NCBI GenBank assembly: GCA_000697355.1 | Contig: JNEN01001256.1 | Location: 310,001 to 374,000, forward strand | DNA: 64,000 nt | DNA from: Syncephalastrum monosporum B8922 | Lineage: Eukaryota; Mucoromycota; Mucoromycetes; Mucorales; Syncephalastraceae | Reading direction: 5' to 3' | Shown: positions 1-12,423 of the stretch, one piece after another | Position numbering within the stretch: the stretch's first letter is position 1 | Layout of the letters: every line of letters starts with the position of its first letter | Position numbers and translations under genes: made by a program | Notes under the pieces: generated by a model | What the model saw: only the letters and a program-made list of their open reading frames with translations | The model's database searches: none | What the model was told of the DNA's origin: nothing

Positions 1-48
1 CCTACAAACTTCTTTTCCCCCTCCTCGCCTTGATCTCTTCCATCCCTG

Positions 49-1574
49 ATGCGCCTGCTGTCCAGCCTTTGCTTGGTGGCGCTCGTGAGCCAGATCACGC
101 TCGCACAGGAACCATTCACTGTGGCTTTCTCTCGAAATGAAAACGGCAAATTGGCGCGGTTGCGACGGTCCGTGCTGTCCAAGAAGCGCCAAGACGCATC
201 GACGCCTGTATACAACGCCGATGGTCGAGAGTTCTTAATAGAGGTGGCTATCGGCACGCCGCCACAGAAATTCAATGTCACGCTGGATACGGGCAGGTAA
301 GAAAAAAAACAGAAAGATGGGCTTTCATTGTTGCACCACACATGAAAACAAATGGGGAAATCTAAATATATATACTTTACAACGAAATCAGTGGAACATT
401 GTGGGTGCCTTCGACGGATTGTCCTACAACGAGCTGCCCGAACGAGCGATTTGATGCGAGCAAGTCGTCGACAGTCAACAAGACCTCGACGGCATTCTCG
501 ATGCAGTATGGTATCGGCAGCCTTAACGGAACGTATGCGCGGGATACGGTCTCAATTGGCAATTTGTCGGTGCCGGATCAAGTGTTTGGTTTGGCCACAA
601 CGACCGCGGACTTGCTTACCAGTAGTGGCGGCGCAAGCTCCACCTCAGAGGACTACAGCAACGGTATCCTTGGATTGGCGTTCCCAGGTATCAACGCGGT
701 GCGCGGGTACGCTATGGACGTGCCATTCGTGGCAAACCTGATTAGCAACAAGGTGATCAAAGACCCAGTATTTTCGATTTACCTCAACAGCCAGTTCAGC
801 TACGGCTATTCGGGCGGTGAGATCACGTTTGGCGGCTCGGATGCCTCGAAATACACGGGCGAGATCTCCTACGTGCCCGTGACACCCTACAACGTGCAAA
901 TGCCGAACGGCACGCTCGCCGAGAGCTACATATACTGGACCGTCGTCGGCACCGGCATCGATGTGGGCTCAACCAAGATCAGCCTCGGTGCCTCGAACGC
1001 CGCCGGCTTTGTCCTCGACACCGGCACGACCCTGACCTACACCCCGCTCTCGACCGCAAAAGCCATTGTGCAGGCCGTGGCGAGCAAGGCGTCGGACGTG
1101 ACGTTCGATCCGCTCCAGGAGCTGTTCTTTGTCGACTGCGGGCTAGGCAAGAACACCAACACGACCGTCGATTTCTCAATTGCCACCAGCCTGTCGTCGA
1201 GCGACTCGCTCAAGGTCAGCGTACCCGTGCGCGAGCTTGTGATCCCGATTGACGCACTGCAGCCCGAGGACGCGACCAAGTGTGTATTTGGCATTGCGCC
1301 CTTGCCATCCACGACGGGCCTGGAGCACGTCGATTTCATCCTAGGCGAGTCAACGGTGCGGTCGCTCTATCTCGTACACGATATGGCCCAGCACCGTGTC
1401 GGCATCGCATCCGCCAAGTTGACGCAGACCAATGGCAGCGCGACCTCGGCGGGTGGCAAGACTTCGGGCGGCAAGGGAGGATCTTCCTCGTCTGCGGAGA
1501 ACGCAGCCAGCGCGCTGGTGCATTCAGGGTGGTCTGTGGCGGCTGTGGCGGCTCTCTTGATGGTCTTTATTTAA
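49..1574 (+). CDS. Secreted, probably GPI-anchored pepsin-type aspartic protease
   Basis: Two exons, 49-296 and 392-1574, joined in phase 2 across a 95-nt intron; 476 residues. The splice rebuilds the first active-site motif DTGSGTLWVPS. The second aspartate is in VLDTGTTLTYTP, so both catalytic Asp-Thr-Gly triads of an A1 family peptidase are present. The N-terminus is a signal peptide (MRLLSSLCLVALVSQITLA). A basic propeptide segment (LSKKRQ) is a likely cleavage site. The C-terminus has a Ser/Gly-rich spacer followed by a hydrophobic tail ending at the stop, the arrangement of a GPI-anchor signal, as in yapsins. It would act at the plasma membrane or wall, cleaving secreted or surface proteins. 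Family assignment is firm; the GPI anchor is inferred from the tail, and the exact substrate is unknown. Confidence 0.93.
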
Positions 1575-1904
1575 ACAAACTACTTGTACTATTTTATATC
1601 ATCGTCTTAATATATACCTGAAACAAGGCAACTTTCTTCCTTATTTTGAGCTGCCCTTCGGTGCGATTACATCGTGCTATAGCAAATTGATGATGGAGGC
1701 ATGGTTCCCAGTATTTCTTTGGCAATCTTTGTTTTACCCGACCTTCACATATATAAAAAGAGAGACAGCGACAGCGACAGCGACAGAGAGAGAGAGAGAA
1801 AGAGAGAGCAACCATGGACAATTCAACCGAGACACTGTTTTCTGGGACGGTATAGGACGCAGGGTTTATATTTTTCGGTTCCTTTTTCGATTTTTCAGGA
1901 CTGT

Positions 1905-2874
1905 TCATTCATCTTCTGCTACGACAAAGCCAGCTTCGCGTGCCAAGGAGGTCTCGACGAACTTCTCAGCCAACTCGACATTGGCAGCCAGAATACCCTG
2001 GTCGGATGCCTTGAGCTTGGCCTGATTAAAGGAGGAGCGCCTTCGGCGGGTGATGACCCAGATGACCTTTTGGAGGAAAGGACGCAGCTTCCGGACGATG
2101 TCCTCGCCGTCGTCGAGTTCCCAGCCGCCCTCGACGTGGATGTGCGGCTCAATGTGGCGTATCATGTGGATCTTGCCTTCCTCGGTGGAGCAATAAAGGA
2201 TCTTGCGCGCATCCAAACTGGCGAGGAGGCCTGATTTCTCGAGCAAATGGGTGACCTGCTGCTGCTCTTCTTCTGAATTCAGGTGGACGATCAGGTATAT
2301 CTCATGCATCTTGGCGAGTGTGTCCATGAGGGCGACTACGTTCTCGTGGAAGGCATGGTTGGGCGAGCTGACGTCCGAGGATGGGTTCCACAGGACAACC
2401 TTTATAAGACATAGATTAGACATAGAACAATGAGCCATCATGGATAGAATAGGATTTGGGTATTTACGTTTTTTAGGGAGACAGTGATGCGCTTTCGTTT
2501 GACTTTGCCGGAGCCACCGACGACGCCACCCAGTAAGCGGGCACCCCATCCGTGGTTGGTCGTTTTGGCAGGACCCGGTGATGAACGCGGTTCTTGCTGT
2601 TGTTGTGAAACCTGTTGAGTCAGCACTGCAAAATGTTGTATAACAAAGAAAAGAAAAGAAAAGGAAGAAATCGATGTACCTGTGCTTCACTGAGACTGCT
2701 GTCGGTGCGTCGCAAAGCAGAGCCGCCTTCTGCACGCGGTGGCGGCCGTCGTCTGGATCCGTAGTGCCGGTACCAATATAACGCCAGACTGACAATCGCA
2801 GCAGCGAGGGATGAGTAGCCGACTAAGCGGAGTAGCCAGGAGGGAAATCGTCGAGATACAGTCGTGCTTGACAT
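1905..2874 (-). CDS. PEX22: Peroxisome assembly protein Pex22
   Basis: Three exons on the minus strand, 2874-2680, 2611-2468 and 2399-1905, all phase 0; 277 residues. Residues about 14-34 form one membrane segment near the N-terminus. After a basic, Gln-rich linker comes the cytosolic domain, beginning VTISLKN-like (VSLKN then VVLWNPSSD) and continuing to LIVHLNSEEEQQQV, which I recognise from Pex22 proteins. In the family, Pex22 anchors the ubiquitin-conjugating enzyme Pex4 at the peroxisome membrane and activates it, so that the import receptor Pex5 can be monoubiquitinated and recycled. The length is somewhat above the yeast protein because of the linker. The start at 2874 is the first ATG directly before the membrane segment. 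Confidence is fairly high on fold and topology; the family is divergent, so an HMM search would settle it. Confidence 0.82.
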
Positions 2875-3742
2875 GAGGTGTGGAGATTAGGCTAGGCAAA
2901 ATAAAGGGCGTACGTTGGGTGCTCTGTTTTCTTATAGTAGTAAGAGTTATAGTAGTAGTAGTCTAGTAGATAGCAACAATAAGTTATTACAACAAACGGG
3001 AGAGGCCAAAAAAGAGACGAAAAAGAGAGGGGAGAGAGAGAAGGGAAATAAGAAAGGGTGTGGGGTATATTCACTTGTGTCTGTCTCTGTCTGTGTCTGT
3101 GTCGGTGCAAGAAAAATGCGGGCGCCCAGGAGTTGCAATTTCACATGGGAATTGTGGGAGATTGCAAGTCACTTGAAGAAGAATGAATGTCAGGATGAAT
3201 TGAGCCAGTCATGCTCTCCCTCTGGCATAGCACCACTGCTAATAAATTATTCCTTGGGTGTATATAAACGAACAATGACTCTACGAGTCTACTGTATAAA
3301 CAACAAGAATACACAGTTCACCCAGGAATGAATGCGTTCTGTACAATATCGATGCTGCAGATCACTGCATCATACTGTTTACGCCTACTGCGGGTGGATG
3401 GGGTACACGCCATAAATATCACCAAATAAGATCGCCCAGTACAGAAAACCTTATCTTTACCAGCACACACACACACATATATAGACGCCCTCGTGGTATT
3501 ATCATTATGCATTTTAGCATAACAATGGTGGGCGGCGGATAAACAGGATCAGCATTTTGCTAGATCCCCTAGACTATACTGTACAATATGTACATTGGAT
3601 ACCCTTCATATCGCACCACAGATGCTTTTGCAATTGCTTTTGCTTTTGCTTTTGCTTGTCTACAATGCTTGCTTTTATTATATTTGTACAAAAAAGAAAA
3701 CAGAATGGGGGAAAGAGAAATAGGGGAAGCGAGAAGAAAAGG
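2875..3742. other. Intergenic, Pex22 promoter side
   Basis: No gene is supported here. The stretch holds the upstream region of Pex22, a purine-rich run and a short TG/CTG-rich simple repeat near 3075-3105, then AT-rich DNA leading into the 3' end of the uS2m gene. ORFs on both strands are low-complexity and show no family resemblance. Confidence 0.6.
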
Positions 3743-4760
3743 TTATGCCATGCCAGTCTGCTGACGACGGGCAGCGCGCTCCATCTCGCGCTGACGCATC
3801 GCGTGCTTGCGACGGAAGACGCCGTCCTTGGCCGCAGACGAGATGACCTTGGCCACGAGCTCGACGCCGCGGATGGAGTCGTCGTTGGCCGGGATAGGGT
3901 AAGTGACCTTGCGCGGGTCGTAGTCGGTGTCGGTGATGGCGATAATAGGAATCATGTTGAGCTGCGCCTCGGCAATGGCGATCTTGTTCTCGAGCGGGTT
4001 GAGCAGGACGATGAGATCAGGTTTGTAGATTTGCGGGCGGCGGGTCGGGTCCTCCGGGTCGGGCGGGGCGTGGCGGCCCAGGACCTGGTAAGCGTTTGTT
4101 AAGGTGCCGGGGATCCACTTGCCCGAGACGTGGTAGCCCTCGCAGTTGCGCGCGGCTTCGATGGTGAGTTCCTGGAAGCCGGGGCGGGTGCCAATGAAAA
4201 GGATGGAGCCGCCGCGGTAGGCGATCTCTTTGGCGACGTTGCATGCACGGCGCAGGTAGACGAGGGTGTGCTCGAGGTTGATGATGGAGATACCCTCACG
4301 CGTACCGAAGATGAACGGGAGCGTGGCCGGGTTCCACAGGCTCGTCGAGTGGCCCAAGTGCAGGCCGGCCGCGAGCAGCTTGCCCAGGGGGAGATCGTGC
4401 GGGGTCAGCGACACGGCTTGCTTGCGCTGGGCTCGTTTGCTGATCGCAGTCTTGGGAGGAACTGTAGAGTGTTTCCGCTTTGTCTTAGAACTTCATGTCG
4501 CTTTGTTTATCCGTTAAATCACACATACTCATGCTCTCAAGGCTGGCAAGGTCCGTCTGTCCCTGTGCGGGCTGCTGTTGCTGTGTGGGTAAAGGCGTCT
4601 CCTGCATCCATTGTGGGCTCGTCGAGAAGGGTCGCAGACAGGCTAAGCAAGACAGTGAGTGTGGCTGATACAAAGAGACACGCCAGAAGAGATAGAAGCT
4701 AGTACCTGTCCGGACGGTGGGAAGGCGGGTCGCAGTGCGAGTGATTGTCCGGAATGCCAT
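3743..4760 (-). CDS. MRP4: Mitochondrial small-subunit ribosomal protein uS2m (Mrp4)
   Basis: Three exons, 4760-4706, 4642-4529 and 4461-3743; 295 residues, with phases 1 and 1 matching at both junctions. Exon 1 and the start of exon 2 encode an arginine/threonine-rich mitochondrial presequence ending in RPFSTSP, a typical cleavage neighbourhood. The rest is a complete uS2 domain: LLAAGLHLGH near its start, FGTREGISIINLEHT, FIGTRPGFQ and PDLIVLLNPLENKIAIAEA, then PIIAITDTDYDP. It is a structural component of the mitochondrial 37S subunit. The lack of the C-terminal extension of cytosolic S0/SA and the presequence separate it from the cytosolic paralogue. The gene is divergent from eL15, with about 510 nt between the two starts, so they could share a promoter region. 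Confidence 0.93.
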
Positions 4761-5270
4761 GTCAAAGGCGGGTGGAATTGACAGGAGGTGACTGAACGAA
4801 AACAAGAGTGACAAACGCACAAAAAATTCAAAGTCACAGTGCGCGCGCCATAATTGCGAGGCAACATTTGCGAAATTGGGTTGCTGGGTGCTGGGGGGGG
4901 GGGGGGGGGCGGGCAGCGCGCCGAGACAAGAAACCCAGCTGCTGAACCATTGCACATCCTCTTTTTCCCTACATCTATCAAGGTAAAACCCTACACAGCA
5001 GGACAGCACTGTGGAATGAACGGCTCGGACGGATGACTCCATTGCAGCATGGATGGATGCACGTATGGATGGATGGATGTGTTTGTTTCGACCTTCGACT
5101 TGACATTCGCCCCATACTGGAAATCTACACTTTCCATAATGAGCCTCATGTTCATGGGCCAGTGCTGCCTCTCTCACTCTTTGACCTGCTCATCCTATGA
5201 ATCGACGTGCTAATCGTATTTTGTTTTCTATACTTTACTATACTGTACTGTACTATAGGGTTAGTTCGCC
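4761..5270. promoter_or_regulatory. Divergent promoter region between uS2m and eL15
   Basis: The two ribosomal protein genes, one mitochondrial and one cytosolic, start on opposite strands about 510 nt apart. The interval contains a run of 17 G at 4893-4909, a GGAT/ATGG-rich stretch near 5046-5080 and AT-rich DNA just before the eL15 ATG. No specific factor site is assigned. The G run may be a length-variable or error-prone tract. Confidence 0.5.
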
Positions 5271-5960
5271 ATGGGTGGTACGTTGACCAGAATTGTTTAT
5301 GACTGACACCCGATGAACTCAACCTTGTCTTTTTTACCTTTTCTGTCCATAGCTTACAAGTATCTCGAAGAGCTCTACAAGAAGAAGCAGTCGGATATCT
5401 TCCGCTTCTTGCTCCGTGTCCGCTGCTGGGAGTACCGTCAGCTCAACGTGATCCACCGTGCGTCGCGCCCCTCGCGCCCTGACAAGGCCCGTCGTCTTGG
5501 CTACAAGGCCAAGCAGGGCTACGTTGTCTACCGTATCCGCGTCCGCCGTGGTGGTCGCAAGAAGCCCGCTCCCAAGGGTGCCACGTACGGTAAGCCCGTC
5601 CACGAGGGTGTCAACCAGCTCAAGTACCAGCGCTCGCTCCGCTCGACCGCCGAGGAGCGTGTCGGCCGCAAGTGCGCCAACCTGCGTGTCCTGAACTCGT
5701 ACTGGATCAACCAGGACGCCACCTACAAGTACTTCGAGGTCATCCTCGTCGACCCCTCGCACAAGGCCATCCGCCGCGACGCCCGCATCAACTGGATCGT
5801 CAACCCCGTCCACAAGCGCCGCGAGGCCCGTGGTCTCACCGCCATCGGCAAGAAGTCGCGTGGCAAGGGCAAGGGTCACTTGTTCACCAAGACCAAGGGT
5901 GCTGGCCGTCACTCCAACTGGAAGCGCCGCAACACTCTCTCCCTCCGCCGCTACCGCTAA
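5271..5960 (+). CDS. RPL15: 60S ribosomal protein eL15
   Basis: Exon 1 is only 7 nt (5271-5277, ATGGGTG). A 75-nt intron follows, and exon 2 is 5353-5960. The spliced product has 204 residues, the standard eL15 length. It begins [17 protein letters not shown] and ends LSLRRYR, diagnostic of the family. Characteristic internal stretches are [17 protein letters not shown] and [10 protein letters not shown]. It is a structural protein of the cytosolic large subunit. Codon use is strongly biased to C-ending codons, in contrast to most neighbours and as expected for a very highly expressed gene. A tiny first exon carrying only the start codon region is common in fungal ribosomal protein genes. Confidence 0.98.
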
Positions 5961-6067
5961 ATGTCTGCTGTGTCTCCTTTTTGAAGCTTTTCTTGTATTA
6001 AAAAAGGAAATCACTTTTTTGTGTCACACATCGACATTTATTCTCATCGTATTATATGCTGTCTTAT

Positions 6068-6160
6068 TGTATGTGTATGTATATGTATATATAATGTGTA
6101 CGTGTACGTGTACGTGTACGTGTATGTGTATGTGTATGTGTATGTGTATGCGTGGTGTGT
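6068..6160. repeat. GTGTAC/GTATGT hexanucleotide repeat
   Basis: Directly after the eL15 3' end is a run of TGTATG/TGTATA units. It is followed by four GTGTAC-type units and five TGTATG-type units. The pattern is an interrupted 6-bp microsatellite in the intergenic stretch between eL15 and the convergent WLM protease gene. No function is evident. Confidence 0.85.
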
Positions 6161-6225
6161 ATATGGGTACATGGAATTGGATGGAGCTGGATTAGGTACG
6201 TCTTCCGTTGTAGGTCGGTCTCTCT

Positions 6226-7201
6226 CTATCGATGCGAGCTACAGCCCTCATCCATTTCTTGCTCCTCCTGCTGGGTCAGCCGTGCCATAGCAGCCCGCAG
6301 ACGTGCCTCGCGCGCATCCACCGCGCTTTTACCGCCCAAACGCTGGGATCCACCCTGCCAGGTCTGTGAGTCGACTTCATCAGGCTCATAAAAGCTTCCT
6401 CCGGACGCCAGCGCATGGCCACCGTGTGCAGTCCAATCGAGGTTGACGACGTCCTTGTTGAGCTGACGCAGCAGCGCATGAAAATTGTCGTCGTGCTCGC
6501 TCCAAACATTGTGGGTCAATTCATGCAACAACACTTTGCGCACCGAGTCATAGTGGCGGAAACCAGACAGGTCGTCTGTTCTGAGGCGGACCGCAATCAA
6601 CTGCCCTGCGTTGCGGTTGTAGCCGAGAATGCCCGTCTCGAACGGCGTGAGTTCGGTCAGCTCGCCCACAGACCACTTGCGTTCCTTCATGATCGCTCGT
6701 ACCTGCATAAGATAGAAATCGTTTCGATTAAATTATATCCCATATATGACAGCTCTCCTGACTTACGCCTCGGTCGTTCTTCAAGCGCTCCAAGAGCTTG
6801 CGGGCCTCATCCTGTCGGGGAAATTCTTCAAGGACAGTAATGCGATGAAAGGTATAAGTGAGATCGTCTTTGGTCGGCGGCAACGGTCGACGCTTTATGG
6901 TTGTTGCCGGGGCAAGTGTATGCCGTTGCCGCAATTTAGCGTCAAGCTCAGCAACCTGTTCACGCTGCTGAGGTTGTGTGCCCATAAGCATCAGTTTAGT
7001 CTTGTCTGTGAGGCCGAGTTCGCCGAGTGGGACATCGTCCTGCAATATTTTGCCCTTATGTAAGAGCTTCTGGCATTCAGGCGGCAGGCCGGTCTCTGTC
7101 GCAATATACTCCTTTAGACGAGCGACCGTCTCGGTGCCGACCAGATCGTGGACAGAAATCAACTGTCCCTTGTAGGAAACACGGAATTCAGGCAAGGCCA
7201 T
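6226..7201 (-). CDS. Ubiquitin-like plus WLM-domain metalloprotease (Wss1/SPRTN-type)
   Basis: Two exons, 7201-6767 and 6702-6226, phase 0; 303 residues. Residues 1-75 form a ubiquitin-like domain (FRVSYKGQLISVHDLVG to KTKLMLMG). The C-terminal half is a WLM domain with the zinc-binding motif HELTHNVWSEHD, that is HExxH followed by a third His six residues later. Proteins with this order occur in fission yeast and plants, and WLM peptidases related to Wss1 and SPRTN cleave proteins crosslinked to DNA. The ubiquitin-like part suggests coupling to the proteasome or Cdc48. No SHP or SIM motif was confidently seen. The ATG at 7201 is chosen because it begins the ubiquitin fold directly. Domain calls are firm; a role in DNA-protein crosslink repair is inferred. 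Confidence 0.92.
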
Positions 7202-7445
7202 GTCTCGATGAAAAGAATTACTCAGGCGTAACAAAGGTTCAGGCGACGTAATGCGGCCGATTTCCGTAATAAATGTAATTCAACGGCATGGACAAACTAT
7301 TTCCCCGACCGGACCAATAGACTCACAAAAGAAAAGCGAAATTTCAACTCTTTTGACGACTGCATGCTGACAAATAGACCAGTCGATGCGTAGCTACAAA
7401 CAACACTATTCCTACTTGTTGCGCGCTCCTTCGAGAATATTCTTT

Positions 7446-10400
7446 CTACAGGCGAATCTTCAAGTTGAGCAACTGGAAGGGTCGCAACGTCACCTGCCAG
7501 CCAGAGTCCTTGTCCGACGCGAGTGTCTCGGTAGGCGCGTCTTCTAAGACATTGGTGACACCGATCTCTTTAATATTCAACAAGCTACTACACAACATGG
7601 TCAGCATTTCCCTAAGCATTCATGCAATCCACTTGCTATGTTATTACCTAGTGAGACGAGCAGTAGCCTGACCGCCATAGGCTTCATAGAGACGCAAGAT
7701 GATGGTTTTCCCGGCGCCCTTGTCGTCTTCGGCCAACTTGACGTGGTCAAGCACGATGCGGTCGTTGGGCTCCAGCACGAATAGAGATCGAACGACCGTG
7801 CTTTGCAGCGGTGTCTTAGACCGCACGCATCTGCGTAGAATTTGAGGATAAGCTATATACGTTAAGATGAATGAGCGTACCTAACGGAGAGAGGCGTGTT
7901 GAAGTCCATGGCCTCTTGCGCCACGTTCGACGCATTAAAGTGATGCTTGTGGGGATAGATGGCATACTTGAAATGATGCTGACCTATAGAGTAGGGAGAC
8001 ACTTTAGGAGATGAAAGCTGTAGACTCATTTCGTTGACGTACCCATATCTGCGTTCTCGTCGGGTCCCTTGGGAGAACGCAGGAGCGATAGACGTTGCGT
8101 ATTGCCATGTGTGGCATAGCCATACTTGCAGTTGTTAAGGAGAGCGACACCGTAATTGGCATCTGACAGGTCGGCAAAGCGGTGACCACAGACCTGTCAC
8201 GCAAAAACATCGTCAAGCTGTGTGCCTACTTAATGCGCTAAGTAAACATACCTCGAATTTGGCCGAATCGACCGTGGAGTTATAATGAGTTGGTCTGCGC
8301 AGTGCACCATATTGGATTTCATAGGTAGCCTGTATATAAAGAGACCAGTTAATATCTTCTGATCGGATGTCGATGTCTTTTACTTGCATGATCACTGAGA
8401 ATATCCCAGACGAATTCCGTTTTCTATACTCATAATAAAGTACACGTGAGCCGTTGTCCTTTTTTTTTTGTTTTTTGACTTTCGATGAAATTACTGACCA
8501 GAAATTGGTGGGCCTCGTGCCAGTCGACAAAGCTGGAGAACTCGACGCGCCTCGACACACAAGTCAGGCTGATGGTCTGTTCAATATGGCTCTTGTCCGA
8601 GATCTCTTGACGGAACCGCAGCTCAGCCTTGAGGGGCCCCTCCGAAATGATCTGCATTTGCTATGTCAGCCCTGATACTTAAGAAAGGAAAAAGGAAATT
8701 CCCTCTTACCTCAAGGTTACCGCTGCCTTCGATGGCCTTGCATTTTTGCAAATGGTAGATTTCCACTGCATATATTTGTTAGCTATAATTGCCAGCTTTG
8801 CTTGCCGCTTACCATCCCAAGCATCCCAATATCCGGGCTACATTATTAATTCAGATGAGAATACGAAACACATACGTAAATTCAAACATCCACTTACCAC
8901 ATCCTCATAAAGCTTCAGTACATTGCCAAAGGAGCCTTTGGGGACAAGAGGAAGCCTGTAAGATATTAAATTTAGCGCTTATTGCTAGATCGAAAACAAA
9001 AAAATGTACGAACCTATCCGGTTCATTCTTATCCGTCAGCTGGATGAGTTGGCCATCGTTGTTGAAAATGGCTTTGAGGTTGGGGTTCTCAAGCACGAAC
9101 GAGCCGTCGTCCGTCTTGTAAGCTGAGCAAGTTAAATATCAATTATATCCATGCACAGCAACGGTCTGATGATATATATATTACCTTTCGCAGCGTGCTC
9201 GGCGTCGATACGCGGAATGGTCTGGCCTTGAGCGGCATAGCCTGCGGCACCCATGGCAGGCACATCTTGTACGAGGACGAGCTCATGATCATCCTTCGTG
9301 CACTGCTGTCCATGCCATGACGTGCCCTTGTCAGGGACAGCGAGTACACCTGTGCGCGGCCACGAGAGCGTGTTAAATACCACCATGCCTGCCTCAGAAG
9401 ATACCTCCTTTTCTCCCTCTTGCGACTCTTCTACTTTTGCACCCGCTGCGCTCAAAAGCGCATTTTGGGCTTTATGTCGCAACTTGAGCGAATCGGATAT
9501 AATCTCACGGTGGTGCTAAAAGAAAAGAAAAGGAAAAGGAAACCATTAGATGGACAGATTGCAAGCTACTTCTTAGCTCACCTTGTGCACATCTTTGTAA
9601 GCAAGACCGATGGCCGAGCCCGGGAGACAGTCATGGAACTGATTCAAGCACAAGAGCTTCCAGATTCGGTCGAGATCATCCAGAGGATAGCTTACGGGAT
9701 GCCAGAAATTAGCATCATTTTCTATTGTCTTCCCGAGTCCCAGAACCTTACCTATAACTAGACGCACTTTCAATGGTCGCCATAACACCGAGCATTTCGA
9801 CATCACGGATCAATACTTCCGCCTTTCGATTGCCCTGTTTGACGAGGCCTTGCGTCGTGTAAGTACCTCGATGGAATTCAAGGTACTGGAATGAAGAAAG
9901 GAGTCAGTTGAGATGTATTAGCATTACATTCCTATATTACCAGTTCGCCGTTATAGGATTGAAGCGGTCGCTCCGATGTCTGAAGGCTCTCAAAAAACTC
10001 GAGTGCACTTCCTGCTTTCACGAGGGGAAGGCCGTCCTAAGCCGACATCAGTGTGAGCGGACATTTTTAGAATAGTTTATATTTGACATACCACATCCTT
10101 CATGCGGCGTATGCGCTCGATCATGTCAGGAGTAGGGCCACCACCACCGTCTCCGTGACTGCAGTAATATAGTATGCGACTGAGCAAAAGCTGCGAATGT
10201 GCTAATCATCTTTCTTACCCGTAGCACAGCAAGCTCTTGTTGGATACTTCCAAGTCATGATGGTTTTTCACACTATAAAGGATCTTAATCCCTTATTTTT
10301 CTCTTTTTGTGATGCATGTCTTACCATTTGTAAACTTCACTGGTTGATACCACGGCAGAGTAGCTATTATAAAGTTATGGCACAAATGCACACATGAGCG

Positions 10401-12423
10401 ATATATGTACTTTTTCTTTGCTCCATGAGCTTACGTGTCAGCAGGCGTCAAATGGGCAAGGATATTGGTACCATCAATGCCTTGCCACCAGAATGTGGAT
10501 AATGGAAATTTGTTGATGTTGTTCCAGGAAAGCTTTTGGGTGAAAAAGTAATCGCATCCAGAGAGCTTGAGAACTTGAGGAAGCTACATGTACATTATAG
10601 AGAAAAAGCATGGTAAGTGTCGCTAACTTTTGCTTAAAAGGGTGAAGCGTACCTGAGATGAATATCCTATAAGGAAAAAGAGAGAGAGAGATATTAAAGT
10701 GACTCGCACTCGTTATTTAGACATACCGAAAGAATCTGGGAGCCAAAAGATCTTGACGCGCTTTCCAAAGTGCTCTTCGAAATAGCGTTGGCTGTATACA
10801 GTCTGTGAGCGACAAAGGCGAGAGAGAAGGACAGGCGTACTTACCCAAGCACCATCTGTCGGCACAGAGACTCTCCGCTCGGCATATTTGTATCTGCGCC
10901 GCGAGTTAGTTTTTGTTATGTTTACGTTCGTTTCTCTCGTGACTTGCCATGCTCTACCCAGCTCTGTATGAAAGCAAAAAAGAAAAAAGGTAAGCGCTTA
11001 TTCAACGTGTGGATTGGATACATACGCCTCCGATAATCTCCCACTGGCCAGCCTTCTCCTTCTGTTGGATTTTCTCAAACACGGGAGGGTAAAGCTCTCG
11101 TAGCCACTCATATTGTTGCGCCTTTGACAGAAACATAGGTTTTAAGTTGAATATTTCTCTACCCATCCTCCGCTTTACCTGGGATCCTGTAAAGATATAC
11201 TCAGGGTATCGATCCATTAGATCGACCTGCGTAGACCAGGATCGAGCTATTTTGCGCTTGGTTTCATCGTACGGCCACAACCACGCAGTGTCTACACACA
11301 TACATATTCATGAGAATCTTTCTGTTTACCATCTCTTGTATCAAATACCAATGTGGCAGTTTCCCACGGCTGTGATCTGATGCTGTCCTTTGGCATCGCC
11401 GTTCGTAACTGACAAGAAGTCGGAGGTGATCTTCTTGCACTGCTGAATGGACTCAGGATTCTCAGTTCGGAAGAGGTTGATACACTGATTGACGACCCAA
11501 AGCGCCTCGCGCGCACGAGCAGATTCCTGAACGGTATCATAAGCAATACCGCGAATAATTCTGGATGGTTGGGCGGTTTTGTGAATAAATTATAATGAGA
11601 TAGTATATATGACTTACGTCAAATCGTGGTACAAGTCTTGGACGGCGTAATTGGGGGACACCAGATCGGCCGTCTTGATGGTATAGTAGCGGTCCGGCTC
11701 GGGAACCATGGCGCTGTCTCCGACACCAAACATGCCGTTGCAGGCTGCTTCAATATAAAACGTAAACGTTTGACCGGCTTTGGCCTTTTCCGTCACGATA
11801 AATTCATGTCGCCCTTGGTCCTCTATGAACATTTGTGAGTTTACACTGTTTGCTTTTTTTTTTGTTTTTATTATGAGCGCGATTACTTTGTCCGGTCAGG
11901 CCCTGCAGAGGGACGCCGTCTGTGGTCCAGACCAAACCTTCACACCCCATGTCCCATTGGAGCACAGCTCTCTTGCCCTCCAACGCGTCTGGAATCGTGA
12001 GCTCGACCTTGAACCAATGGGTCGCCCAACTCGGCCCATACTTGCGTTCATGCTGGTCGACTTTCTGAAACGTTTGTGCGACCGCTTCCTTTTTTCCTCA
12101 AAATTAAAAATTGTGGTTCATATTCTTATTCACCTTACTTTGAACGTGATGCGCTATGTAGAGACAAAGATGACAGTGCTTCAGTTAAAGAGCACAGATA
12201 GTAAATAGCCGAATACCTTGAGGTCAGGTACGTCGAAGACGCTCAACACCACATGAGGCGCGCCCGAGTGCCGGTCTTGCCACAGCGCGCGGTGGATACC
12301 CATCGAATAAAAGATGCCACCGTCAGACATGAAGTTGTCGATACGCGAGTGCGTGAGGTTCACAGGCACGCGCGGGGTGGCATCGATAGGTGGTTTGTGC
12401 GTTGTTTCCAGAGTGTGCAGCAT
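7446..12423 (-). CDS. AMS1: Vacuolar alpha-mannosidase, GH38 (Ams1)
   Basis: Thirty exons give 1080 residues, close to the 1083 of yeast Ams1; I followed phase through every junction. Exon 1 is 12423-12217 and exon 30 is 7587-7446. The catalytic signature [19 protein letters not shown] is rebuilt across the intron between 11349 and 11291. Other conserved blocks are [44 protein letters not shown] and RRPTHYNS. Family role: hydrolysis of alpha-mannosides from free oligosaccharides in the vacuole; in yeast it reaches there by the selective Cvt/autophagy route and it has no signal peptide, as here. Four exons are minute: 12153-12139 (15 nt), 10963-10948 (16 nt), 10666-10653 (14 nt) and 8837-8813 (25 nt). 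Two introns have GC donors (10947 and 8387). Neighbouring genes have far fewer introns. Confidence 0.96.

Noticed and set aside
5334..6014. 226-codon minus-strand ORF
   Set aside because: Antisense of eL15, produced by its strong codon bias.
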